Below are positions 17,035 to 24,063 of a DNA stretch of 45,017 bases, in pieces. The position numbers and the translations under genes are program-made. Source of the DNA: Patulibacter sp. (GTDB lineage Bacteria; Actinomycetota; Thermoleophilia; Solirubrobacterales; Solirubrobacteraceae); contig NZ_JAURWA010000182.1 in the NCBI RefSeq assembly GCF_030655195.1, forward strand, positions 1 through 45,017, given 5' to 3'. Position 1 is the first letter of the stretch; each line of letters opens with the position of its first letter. The notes beneath the pieces were generated by a model. It saw nothing but the letters and a program-made list of their open reading frames with translations, had not been told where the DNA came from and did no database searches.

Positions 17035-18144
17035 GTGCCCCTGAAGATCACCGACCGCGCCGCGAAGATCCCGCACTACCCCGCCGCGGGCGGGTACAGC
17101 CTGCCCGACGGGGTGGCGCTGCTGGCGTCGAACGAGTGCCCCGACCCGCCGCTGCCCGAGGTCGTGGCCGCCGCGGCCGCCGCGCTCGGCGCGACCAACC
17201 GCTACCCGGACCCCTCGTACGGGCCGCTGCGCGAGGCGCTGGCGGAGCACTCCGGCGTGGACGCGTCCCTGATCGCGGTGGGCAACGGGTCCTGCGAGGT
17301 CCTCCTGGCCCTCGGCGAGGCGCTGCTGGACCCGGACTCGGAGCTCGTCTACGCGTGGCCCGCGTTCTCGGTCTACCCGCACCTCGAGGCCGCCTCCGGC
17401 GCCACCGCGGTCCGTGTGCCGCTCGACGGCGACCACCGGCACGACCTCGACGCGCTGGCCGCCGCGATCACGGACCGCACGCGCCTGGTCATCGTCTGCA
17501 ACCCGAACAACCCGACGTCGACCGCCGTCGGCCTCGACGAGATCCGCGCGTTCCTGGCGAAGGTCCCCGAGGACGTCGTCGTGCTGCTCGACGAGGCGTA
17601 CATCGAGTTCGCCGAGCAGTACCGGCCCGAGGACTCGATCCCCCTGCTGCAGGAGCACCCGCACCTGATGCTCCTGCGCACGTTCTCCAAGCTCTACGGG
17701 CTGGCCGGCCTGCGCGTCGGCTACGGCCTCTGCAGCTCGCCCGAGCTCGTCGCCGCCGTCGAGCGCGTGCGCCAGCCGTTCGTCGTCAACGTCGCCGCCG
17801 CCGCGGCCGCCACCGAGGCGCTGCGCCACCCCGGTGCCACGCAGGCCCGCATCGCGCAGGCCCGCGAGTCGCGCGCCGTGCTGGCCCAGGGCCTGCGCGG
17901 CCTGGGCATCGAGCCCGCCGCGTCCGAGGCGAACTTCTCGTGGTTCGACCTGCCCGCGGGGGACGACGCCTCCGACGACGAGCGGTCGGCCGTCGAGACG
18001 CGCGTCATCGGGCAGCTCCGCGACGCGGGCGTGCTCGTGCGCTCCGGCGGCGCCCTCGGCCGTCCCGGCGCCCTGCGCGTCACGTACGGCACGCCGGAGG
18101 AGAACGAGCGCTTCCTGCGCGAGCTCCGCGGCGCGCTCGCCTGA
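17035..18144 (+). CDS. hisC: HisC-family histidinol-phosphate / aromatic aminotransferase
   Basis: A PLP-dependent aminotransferase of 369 residues. LLASNECPDPPLPEV, NRYPDPSYGPLREALA, VIVCNPNNPTSTAVG, LLDEAYIEF (Asp binding the PLP pyridine) and TFSKLYGLAGLRVGYG (Schiff-base Lys) are the family's landmarks. HisC homologues act on histidinol phosphate, on aromatic amino acids, or both. Its position between chorismate mutase and DAHP synthase genes, away from any his genes, makes phenylalanine or tyrosine formation a strong alternative. The GTG at 17035 is preceded by GACCAT (17023-17028) at 6 nt; the longer frame from 17008 is less likely. Confidence 0.85.
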   Translation: MPLKITDRAAKIPHYPAAGGYSLPDGVALLASNECPDPPLPEVVAAAAAALGATNRYPDPSYGPLREALAEHSGVDASLIAVGNGSCEVLLALGEALLDPDSELVYAWPAFSVYPHLEAASGATAVRVPLDGDHRHDLDALAAAITDRTRLVIVCNPNNPTSTAVGLDEIRAFLAKVPEDVVVLLDEAYIEFAEQYRPEDSIPLLQEHPHLMLLRTFSKLYGLAGLRVGYGLCSSPELVAAVERVRQPFVVNVAAAAAATEALRHPGATQARIAQARESRAVLAQGLRGLGIEPAASEANFSWFDLPAGDDASDDERSAVETRVIGQLRDAGVLVRSGGALGRPGALRVTYGTPEENERFLRELRGALA

Positions 18145-18172
18145 GCGGTCCGCCGGGGCCGGGACCGCCGGG

Positions 18173-18192
18173 GCGGGGCACGTGCGCCCCGC
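18173..18192 (+). terminator. hairpin after the aminotransferase gene
   Basis: GCGGGGC (18173-18179) and GCCCCGC (18186-18192) pair around a 6-nt loop, 28 nt after the stop codon and upstream of the glutaminase promoter. Confidence 0.5.
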
Positions 18193-18219
18193 GCCCGCGG
18201 AGACGTCGCGTCGCTGCAC

Positions 18220-18225
18220 TAGGTT
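18220..18225 (+). promoter_or_regulatory. -10 element TAGGTT, leaderless start of the glutaminase gene
   Basis: TAGGTT ends 6 nt before the GTG, placing the transcript start on or next to the first base of the start codon. No ribosome site is present. Confidence 0.6.
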
Positions 18226-18231
18226 CGGGCG

Positions 18232-20079
18232 GTGCGCTCCGTCGTCCAGGACTACGTCGACTCCATCCTCGCCGACTGCGGGGCCGACCGCTCCGGGGCG
18301 GTCGCGGACTACATCCCCGAGCTCGCCGCGGCCGATCCCGACCGCTTCGGGATCTGCGTCGCCAGCGCCGACGGCTACCTCTACGAGGCCGGCGACTCGC
18401 GCGTCCCGTTCACGATCCAGTCGATCTCCAAGCCCTTCACCTACGGCCTGGCGCTGGCCGACCGCGGGACCGCGGCGGTCGACGCGAAGGTCGGCGTCGA
18501 GCCCTCCGGCGACGCGTTCAACGAGATCAGCCTCGACCCCGTCTCGGGCCGGCCGCGCAACCCGATGATCAACGCCGGCGCGATCACCGCCGCGTCGCTC
18601 GTGGCCGGCGCCACGGCCGAGGAGTCCTTCGACCGCGTCCGCGCCGCCTACTCGGCGTGGGCGGGGCGCGACCTGGAGCTCGACGAGCAGATCTACCGCT
18701 CCGAGCTGCGCACCGGTCACCGCAACCGCGCCATCGGCCACATGCTGCGCACCGTCGCGATCCTCGAGGACGATCCCGAGCCGGTCGTCGACCGCTACTT
18801 CCGGCAGTGCTCGCTGCTCGTCGACGCCCGCGACCTGGCGCTGATGGCGGCCACGCTGGCCAACAACGGGACCCACCCGCGGACCGGGGTGCAGGTGCTC
18901 GCCCCGCACCTCGTCGAGCGGGTCCTGTCGGTCATGACGACCTGCGGCATGTACGACGGCGCCGGCGACTGGGTCTCGGGCGTCGGCATGCCCGCCAAGA
19001 GCGGCGTCGGCGGCGGGGTCCTGGCGGTCCTCCCCGGCCAGATCGGCGTCGCCGTGTTCTCGCCGCGGCTGGACGACCACGGCAACAGCGTCCGGGGCGT
19101 CGAGGCCTGCCGCAAGCTCTCGCGCGAGCTCGAGCTGCACTTCCTCCACGTCTCCCGCAGCGCCCGCTCCGCCGTGCGCGCGTCGTGGGACCTGCTCGAC
19201 CGGCCGTCGCGGCGTCGCCGGACGGAGGACGAGGAGGAGGTCCTGCGCGAGCACGGCCGTCGCGCCCGCATCTACGCCCTGCACGGCGATCTGCACTTCG
19301 CCGGCGCGGAGACGGTGGTCCGCGAGATCGCCCGCCGCAGCGACGACCTCGAGCTCCTCGTCCTGGACCTGCGACGGGTCGACGACGTCGCCGGCGTCGC
19401 GCGGCGGATGCTCGCCGAGGCGCGCCGCCGCCTGCGCGAATCCGGCTGCGAGGTCGCGATCGTCGACCCCGACGGGGTGCTGCCCGAGGAGGAGCACGGC
19501 GAGGACTCCTGGCCGCCACGCCACGGCGGCCTCGACGGCGCGGTCGAGTGGTGCGAGGACGAGCTGCTCGCCCGCCACGGGACGCCGAGCTGCCGGATCG
19601 AGCGGATGACGCTGGAGGCCCACCCGCTCACCGCGGCCCTCTCCGCCGACGGGCTCGAGCTCCTGCGGCCGCACCTGCGCGCCCACACCGCCGAGGAGGG
19701 CGAGGTCCTCGTCCGGCGCGGCGACGAGCCCGCCGGGATCCACCTGCTGCTCTCGGGGCGGGTGACCGTCAGCGTGGACGGTCCCGACGGCCGCCCCCGT
19801 CGCGTCGCGACGCTCGCCGCCGGCATGAGCTTCGGCGAGCTGGCGCTCGTCGCCGGCCGGACGCACGCCGCCGACGTCGTCGCGGAGCACCGGACCGACC
19901 TGCTGATCCTCGACCCCGAGGGGTTCGCGGCGCTCGGCGTCGAGGCGCCCGGGGTGCGGCTGGCGCTCGTCGAGGGCCTGATCACCCACTTCTTCGAGTC
20001 CGACGCGCGGGCCGCCCAGGCGCTCGCGCAGCGGCGCCCGGCCGGGGCGGGCGAGGAGCCGGTGGTCGCGCCGGCCTGA
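18232..20079 (+). CDS. glsA: glutaminase fused to STAS and cyclic-nucleotide-binding-like domains
   Basis: 615 residues in three domains. Residues 1-305 are a serine-dependent glutaminase (glutamine to glutamate plus ammonia) with the catalytic S64-I-S-K67, NPMINAGAI and the GMPAKSGVGGGV loop. Residues about 345-450 are STAS-like (RIYALHGDLHFAGAETVVREI, LELLVLDLRRVDDVAG) but lack the Ser phosphorylated in SpoIIAA. Residues about 465-590 resemble a Crp/cNMP-binding beta roll (LLRPHLRAHTAEEGEVLVRRGDEPAGIHLLLSGRV, GMSFGELALVAGRTHAADVV). In the phosphate cassette the usual Arg appears to be His, so nucleotide binding is doubtful. No DNA-binding domain follows. Plain bacterial glutaminases have about 310 residues. 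Confidence 0.9.
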   Translation: MRSVVQDYVDSILADCGADRSGAVADYIPELAAADPDRFGICVASADGYLYEAGDSRVPFTIQSISKPFTYGLALADRGTAAVDAKVGVEPSGDAFNEISLDPVSGRPRNPMINAGAITAASLVAGATAEESFDRVRAAYSAWAGRDLELDEQIYRSELRTGHRNRAIGHMLRTVAILEDDPEPVVDRYFRQCSLLVDARDLALMAATLANNGTHPRTGVQVLAPHLVERVLSVMTTCGMYDGAGDWVSGVGMPAKSGVGGGVLAVLPGQIGVAVFSPRLDDHGNSVRGVEACRKLSRELELHFLHVSRSARSAVRASWDLLDRPSRRRRTEDEEEVLREHGRRARIYALHGDLHFAGAETVVREIARRSDDLELLVLDLRRVDDVAGVARRMLAEARRRLRESGCEVAIVDPDGVLPEEEHGEDSWPPRHGGLDGAVEWCEDELLARHGTPSCRIERMTLEAHPLTAALSADGLELLRPHLRAHTAEEGEVLVRRGDEPAGIHLLLSGRVTVSVDGPDGRPRRVATLAAGMSFGELALVAGRTHAADVVAEHRTDLLILDPEGFAALGVEAPGVRLALVEGLITHFFESDARAAQALAQRRPAGAGEEPVVAPA

Positions 20080-20087
20080 CGCCGGGC

Positions 20088-20097
20088 GGGGGGGGGG
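20088..20097. repeat. run of ten G residues
   Basis: A 10-bp homopolymer tract just after the glutaminase stop codon, the longest mononucleotide run I noticed in the window. Confidence 0.6.
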
Positions 20098-20243
20098 ACC
20101 CGCGAGGGCGGACGCCGTGCCGTCCCACGCGAGGTGTCGAGGACGGCGGGGGCCGCCGGTGGCGGAGCGGGACCCGCCCCGGCGGTCGACGGTCACCGAA
20201 CGTTCGCATCGCGGCGGCGCTCGCGGCCTACGGTCGGCCCACC

Positions 20244-20669
20244 ATGGACTCCTGGTACTCCGGCCTCTTCGACGACGACGACCTGGCCGCGGACGTGCGC
20301 GGCGACTGGGAGGCCGCGCTGGCGGGCGGGACCAGCCCCGCCCGGGCCACGCGACGCCTGGTCGAGGACTGGGTCGACGAGGTCGCGGGCTCGCCGTCCC
20401 TGGCGGCCTCGTTCTGGATCGCGCTGGCCGCCCTGCAGCTGCACGGCCGGGTCCTCGAGACCGACGTCCGCGACCGCGCGATCCGGGCGATCGGTCGCGG
20501 TGAGGACCTGCAGCGCTGGGAGCCCGGCCCCTACGGCCGCGTGCTGGACGAGGACCCCGACGACGACCGCGACGAGGTCGCCCAGCGCCGGCACGTGACC
20601 ACGGCGCTGCGCGCGCGGCTGGTGCGGGCGCCCGTCGTCGACGGGGTGTCGGGGGCGCAGCGGGCCTGA
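20244..20669 (+). CDS. small acidic protein, DUF4259-like
   Basis: 141 residues, mostly helical and acidic. The N-terminus MDSWYSGLFDDDDLAADVRGDWEAALAGG resembles the start of DUF4259 proteins (W-x-x-G-x-F-x-x-D-D), followed by SFWIALAALQLHGRV and an Arg/Asp-rich tail. Its function is unknown. TACGGT at 20229-20234 lies 9 nt before the ATG. A CGAACGTTCG palindrome (20197-20206) lies near the expected -35 position and could be an operator. The gene is convergent with the PepSY-like gene, with only 18 bp between stops. Confidence 0.65.
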   Translation: MDSWYSGLFDDDDLAADVRGDWEAALAGGTSPARATRRLVEDWVDEVAGSPSLAASFWIALAALQLHGRVLETDVRDRAIRAIGRGEDLQRWEPGPYGRVLDEDPDDDRDEVAQRRHVTTALRARLVRAPVVDGVSGAQRA

Positions 20670-20687
20670 GGCCCGCCGCGGACCGGA

Positions 20688-21284
20688 TCAGTCGTCGTCG
20701 CCGTCGTCGTCGCCGGTCTGGCCGGTGACGACGCCGAAGGACGAGGACAGGCGGACGACGCGCTCGGTCGAGCCGGCGGTCAGGACCTCGACCTCGTAGC
20801 GGACCCGGCCGTCGTCCTCCGTGTCGATCCCGGTGACGAGGCCCTTCACCCGCTTCGTCGCCGCGCTGCCGGCCCTGCCGGCGGACGCGTAGGTCAGGCC
20901 GTCGCGGTCCTCGCGGGTGGTGCGGGCCACGCGGAAGGCGCTGTCGAGGTGGACCTCGCGCGCCCGGCCGCCGCGGGTGAGGACCTTGACGTCGTAGGTC
21001 ACGGCGCCGTCGTCGGCGTCGCGCTCGATCTGCACGGCGCGACCGGGGACCTGCCTCAGCGCCGCGCGCCGGGCCTTCGTCGCCTGGGCGTGGGTCAGGC
21101 CGTCGTCGCCGGCCCGGGTGCGCGAGACCGGGGCGGGGGAGCCGGTGGCCGCGTCGGCCGGGGCCGTCAGGACGGCCTGCCCGGTGTCGGCGGCGCGGTC
21201 GTCGGCGCCGGCGATCGCGACGCCGCCGGCCGCGGTGGCGGCGGCGAGCGAGACGGCGATCAGGGCGGTGCGGGTGCGGGTCAT
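20688..21284 (-). CDS. secreted PepSY-domain protein
   Basis: 198 residues. A signal peptide (MTRTRTALIAVSLAAATAAGGVAIAGA) is followed by two PepSY-like repeats, each with an Ala/Arg-rich helix then V-x-YDVKVLTRGGRAREVHLD or VRYEVEVLTAGSTERVVRL, and an acidic DDDGDDD tail. PepSY proteins are extracytoplasmic and often lie beside OmpR-type two-component systems, as here: the kinase and regulator genes are immediately upstream on the same strand. The ATG has GAGGAG 5 nt upstream, and TAGGTT at 21358-21363 (minus) would give a leader of about 65 nt. It is probably a target or partner of the adjacent system. Confidence 0.78.
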   Translation of the reverse strand: MTRTRTALIAVSLAAATAAGGVAIAGADDRAADTGQAVLTAPADAATGSPAPVSRTRAGDDGLTHAQATKARRAALRQVPGRAVQIERDADDGAVTYDVKVLTRGGRAREVHLDSAFRVARTTREDRDGLTYASAGRAGSAATKRVKGLVTGIDTEDDGRVRYEVEVLTAGSTERVVRLSSSFGVVTGQTGDDDGDDD

Positions 21285-21357
21285 GGCTGCTCCTCGGGTG
21301 GGTGGTCCGCCCCGGCCGGCTCCGCGCTGCGGACGACCGGGGTGGCTGGTGGGGAGG

Positions 21358-21390
21358 AACCTAGGGAGGCGTGCATGAGCGTTCGATGAG
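21358..21390 (-). promoter_or_regulatory. promoter and candidate response-regulator site of the PepSY gene
   Basis: TAGGTT (minus, 21358-21363) is a good -10. Directly upstream, ATGAG occurs at 21375-21379 and 21386-21390 (plus-strand reading), an 11-bp-spaced direct repeat covering the -35 region. This is the geometry used by OmpR-family regulators, and such a regulator is encoded just upstream. Confidence 0.45.
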
Positions 21391-21439
21391 AGCGCCCCGC
21401 GGCACGTGGCCGGCACCGGCCCGTCCGGGCCGCGCCCGG

Positions 21440-22843
21440 TCAATCCACGACCGCCACCGAGATCCAGGCGTCCGCGCCACCCCCCGGGCGTTCGTCGACC
21501 CCCGCCGTGCCGCCGTGGGCCTCGGCGACGGCGGCGACGATCGACAGGCCCAGCCCGGTGCCGCGTCGCTCGTGCCGGTCGCCGGCACCGGTGACGAAGC
21601 GGTCGAAGATCCGGCCGCGCAGGTCGGCCGGCACGCCGGGACCGCGGTCCAGGACGTGCAGCCGCACGAGGCCGTCGGCGGGCGCGTCGGTCCGCAGCTC
21701 GACGTCACCCCCGCCGTGGCGCAGGGCGTTCTCGAGCAGTCCGGAGAGCGCCCGGTCCAGCTCGCCGCGGCGGCCCGGGACGTCGGTCGGCGCGCCGTGC
21801 GCGTCGAGCACGTCGACCGTGCGGCCCTCGGCCGCGAACGCGCCGGAGAAGCGGTCGCGCACGCCCTCCAGGAGCGGCCGCGTCCGGACGGCCTCCCGCT
21901 CGTCCCGGTCCTTCGCCTCGGCGCGGGCGAGCACGAGCAGGTCCTCGGCCAGCCGCTCGAGCCGGCGGGTCTCCTCCGACGCGGAGGCCAGCGCGGCGCG
22001 CAGCTCGTCCGCGTCGCGCCCGCCCCGGCCGGCGAGGTCCAGCTCGGTGCGCAGGATCGTCAGCGGGGTGCGCAGCTCGTGGCTCGCGTCGGCGGCGAAC
22101 GCCCGCTCGCGCCGGAACCCCTCCGCCTGCCGGTCCAGCAGCTCGTTCAGGGTGTGGCCCAGGCGCGCGATCTCGTCGCGGGTCGGCGGCACCGGAAGCC
22201 GCTCGTCCGACGGGCCCTCGATCCGCGCGGCGCGCCGCCGCATCGCCTCGACGGGCCGCAGCGCCCCGGCAGCCAGCGCCCACCCGAGCAGGCCGGACAG
22301 GAGGAGCGCGACGGGGACACCGACGAGCAGCGCGGTGTCGAGCGAGCGGACGGTGGCGTCCCGGTCCTCGCTGCCCGTGGCCGCCACGACGATCGGCAGG
22401 TCGGCGCGGTCGTCGTCGACGGGGCGGGCGCGCAGCCGTGCGGCGAAGGCGTCCGTGTCACCGTCGTCGTCGCGCACGGCGACGTCGCGACGGTCGACGG
22501 AGAGGTCGTCGGCGGCGGCGCGGGACAGCTCCGCGGTGGTCAGGAGCGGCGTGGGGGCGAGGCCGGGGCTGGCGGCCAGGACCCGCCCGGAGCGGTCGAG
22601 CACCTGGACCACGACGGCGTCCTCGTCCGCCTCGCCGGTCGGCACGGTCTCCGCTGCGGACCGCCCGGCGGCGAGCGACCCGGCGACGTCCGCCAGCCGC
22701 CCGTCGAGGGTCCGCTCCAGCCCCGCGTCGAGCGCCCGCGTGACCTCGACCCGCAGGAACGCGCCGAGGCCCACGAGCACGACCGCCATCGCCAGCGTCG
22801 AGGCGATCACGACCCGCAGCCGGACGGAGAGCCGGCCGATCAC
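21440..22843 (-). CDS. OmpR-system sensor histidine kinase
   Basis: 467 residues. A transmembrane helix at about 10-30 (VIASTLAMAVVLVGLGAF), an extracytoplasmic sensor of about 120 residues rich in Asp, and a second helix (LLVGVPVALLLSGLLGWALAAG) are followed by a HAMP linker. The phosphoacceptor is in ASHELRTPLTIL, and the ATPase motifs are LLENALRHGG (N box), DRGPGVP (G1) and GTGLGLSIV (G2). The GTG start overlaps the regulator stop as GTGA. It forms a system with the regulator gene and probably relates to the PepSY protein downstream. Confidence 0.92.
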   Translation of the reverse strand: MIGRLSVRLRVVIASTLAMAVVLVGLGAFLRVEVTRALDAGLERTLDGRLADVAGSLAAGRSAAETVPTGEADEDAVVVQVLDRSGRVLAASPGLAPTPLLTTAELSRAAADDLSVDRRDVAVRDDDGDTDAFAARLRARPVDDDRADLPIVVAATGSEDRDATVRSLDTALLVGVPVALLLSGLLGWALAAGALRPVEAMRRRAARIEGPSDERLPVPPTRDEIARLGHTLNELLDRQAEGFRRERAFAADASHELRTPLTILRTELDLAGRGGRDADELRAALASASEETRRLERLAEDLLVLARAEAKDRDEREAVRTRPLLEGVRDRFSGAFAAEGRTVDVLDAHGAPTDVPGRRGELDRALSGLLENALRHGGGDVELRTDAPADGLVRLHVLDRGPGVPADLRGRIFDRFVTGAGDRHERRGTGLGLSIVAAVAEAHGGTAGVDERPGGGADAWISVAVVD

Positions 22844-23625
22844 GTGCCCCGTCCCTCCCGGCCGGCGCCCGGTCGGTGGCCGCGGCCCGCACCGTCGCTG
22901 GGACCCGGGACGCCGGGCGCGTCGCCCGGTGCCGCGTCGCCCGCGGCGCCGGGGTCCCGGGCGTCGAGCCGGTAGCCGACCCCGCGCACCGTCGCGATCA
23001 GCGCGGTGCCGAACGGCCGGTCGACCTTCTGGCGCAGGTAGCCGACGTAGACGTCGACGACGTTGGAGCGCGGGTCGTACGCGTCGTCCCACGCCGCCTC
23101 GAGCAGCGCCCGGCGGTCGAGCGCCTCCCCGGCCCGGCGCATCATCGCCTCCAGCAGCGCGAACTCCTTCTGGGACAGGTCGAGCTCGTCGTCGCCGTGC
23201 CACGCGCGACGCGCGGCGGGGTCCAGCCGCAGCGGGCCCGCCCGCAGGACGACCGCCAGGGCGACCGGCCCCCGCCGGACGAGCGCGCGCAGCCGGGCCT
23301 CCAGCTCGCCGAAGTCGAACGGCTTGACGAGGTAGTCGTCCGCGCCGCCGTCCAGGCCGGCGATCCGGTCCTCGACCTCGCCCCGTGCGGTCAGCATCAT
23401 CACCGGCGTGCGCACCCCGTCGGCGCGGAGCCGGCGGCACGTCTCGAAGCCGTCGATCGTCGGCAGGCCGACGTCCAGGACGATCGCGTCGTAGGAGGCG
23501 GAGCCCGCCCGCCACAGCGCCTCCTCGCCGGTGTCGGCCAGGTCGACGGCGTGCCCGGACTCGCGGAGCCCGCGCGAGAGCAGCGCCGCGAGCTTGGCCT
23601 CGTCCTCGACGATCAGCAGCCGCAT
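22840..23625 (-). CDS. OmpR/PhoB-family response regulator
   Basis: 261 residues. The receiver has LLIVEDE at the start, the phosphoacceptor Asp in AIVLDVGLP (about residue 51), the T in MLTARG and the Lys in YLVKPFDF. The winged-helix DNA-binding domain has ELDLSQKEFALLEAMMRRAG and NVVDVYVGYLRQKV and ends GVGYRLD. A disordered Gly/Pro/Ala-rich tail of about 35 residues follows, longer than usual. The ATG at 23625 follows TACCGT (minus, 23633-23638) by 7 nt, a leaderless start. The gene is divergent from the aroF leader. Confidence 0.92.
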   Translation of the reverse strand: MRLLIVEDEAKLAALLSRGLRESGHAVDLADTGEEALWRAGSASYDAIVLDVGLPTIDGFETCRRLRADGVRTPVMMLTARGEVEDRIAGLDGGADDYLVKPFDFGELEARLRALVRRGPVALAVVLRAGPLRLDPAARRAWHGDDELDLSQKEFALLEAMMRRAGEALDRRALLEAAWDDAYDPRSNVVDVYVGYLRQKVDRPFGTALIATVRGVGYRLDARDPGAAGDAAPGDAPGVPGPSDGAGRGHRPGAGREGRGT

Positions 23626-23744
23626 CGCGAGGACGGTAGCGGCACGGTGCCACGTCCGACGCCCGTCCCCGCCCGCCGGGCCCCGTCCCCGGCGGCCGAC
23701 CCGACGGGCGCCACCCGCCCGTCGATCCCGCCGCGCCGGTGCGC

Positions 23745-23750
23745 TACGGT
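23745..23750 (+). promoter_or_regulatory. -10 element of the aroF leader transcript
   Basis: TACGGT ends 10 nt before the ATG of the leader peptide, giving a transcript that begins almost at the leader's start codon. The 106 bp between this site and the divergent regulator promoter (23639-23744) hold no other feature I can identify. Confidence 0.5.
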
Positions 23751-23760
23751 TGCCGGGTCG

Positions 23761-23880
23761 ATGTCGACGACCGCCCCTCGAGCCCTGCCTTCCGCAGCCG
23801 AGTATTCCCCGGTCGTCGCCCCGCGCCCCGACGCGTCCTCCCCGGACTCGTACGCGTGGCGCTCCTGGCGATTTCGCTAG
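23761..23880 (+). CDS. aromatic amino acid leader peptide upstream of aroF
   Basis: A 39-codon ORF beginning MSTTAPRALPSAAEY and ending DSYAWRSWRFR-stop, 183 bp before aroF. The last nine codons include TAC (Tyr), TGG twice (Trp) and TTT (Phe), so all three aromatic end products of the pathway are represented. TTT, and the TAT earlier in the ORF, are very rare in this genome. The end of the ORF, 23864-23881, folds into an 8-bp hairpin (one GU pair) that contains the second Trp codon, the Phe codon and the stop. These are features of a ribosome-mediated attenuator. An aroF leader peptide (AroR) is known in Corynebacterium glutamicum; this sequence is different. Confidence 0.65.
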   Translation: MSTTAPRALPSAAEYSPVVAPRPDASSPDSYAWRSWRFR

Positions 23881-23943
23881 GCCCTCGGTCGTCGTGTCCT
23901 CCTGAGCCCGGGGACGCGTCCCCGCCCCTCTCCCGTGGGGGAG
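23864..23943 (+). promoter_or_regulatory. candidate attenuator region of aroF with alternative hairpins
   Basis: Three hairpins can be drawn: 23864-23881 in the control codons; a perfect 16-nt palindrome at 23909-23924 (CGGGGACGCGTCCCCG); and CTCCC/GGGAG at 23930-23943. TCCCC (23919-23923) can instead pair with GGGGA (23938-23942), excluding both of the last two. No T run follows, so termination would be Rho-type or the control could act on translation. A leader of about 120 nt without genes continues to the aroF ribosome site. Confidence 0.5.
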
Positions 23944-24063
23944 CGCGCGACCGGGTGCCGGCAGGACCTCACCCCGCCGACGGGACGGCGCACAGACAAC
24001 CCACCGGAGACGGCGGGCGTACCGTCGACACCAGCTCGTCAGGACGCTCGCGAGGAGCAGCAG

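Noticed and set aside
20197..20206. CGAACGTTCG palindrome as an SOS box
   Set aside because: It lacks the four-base spacer of GAAC-N4-GTTC, and the downstream gene has no DNA-repair character.
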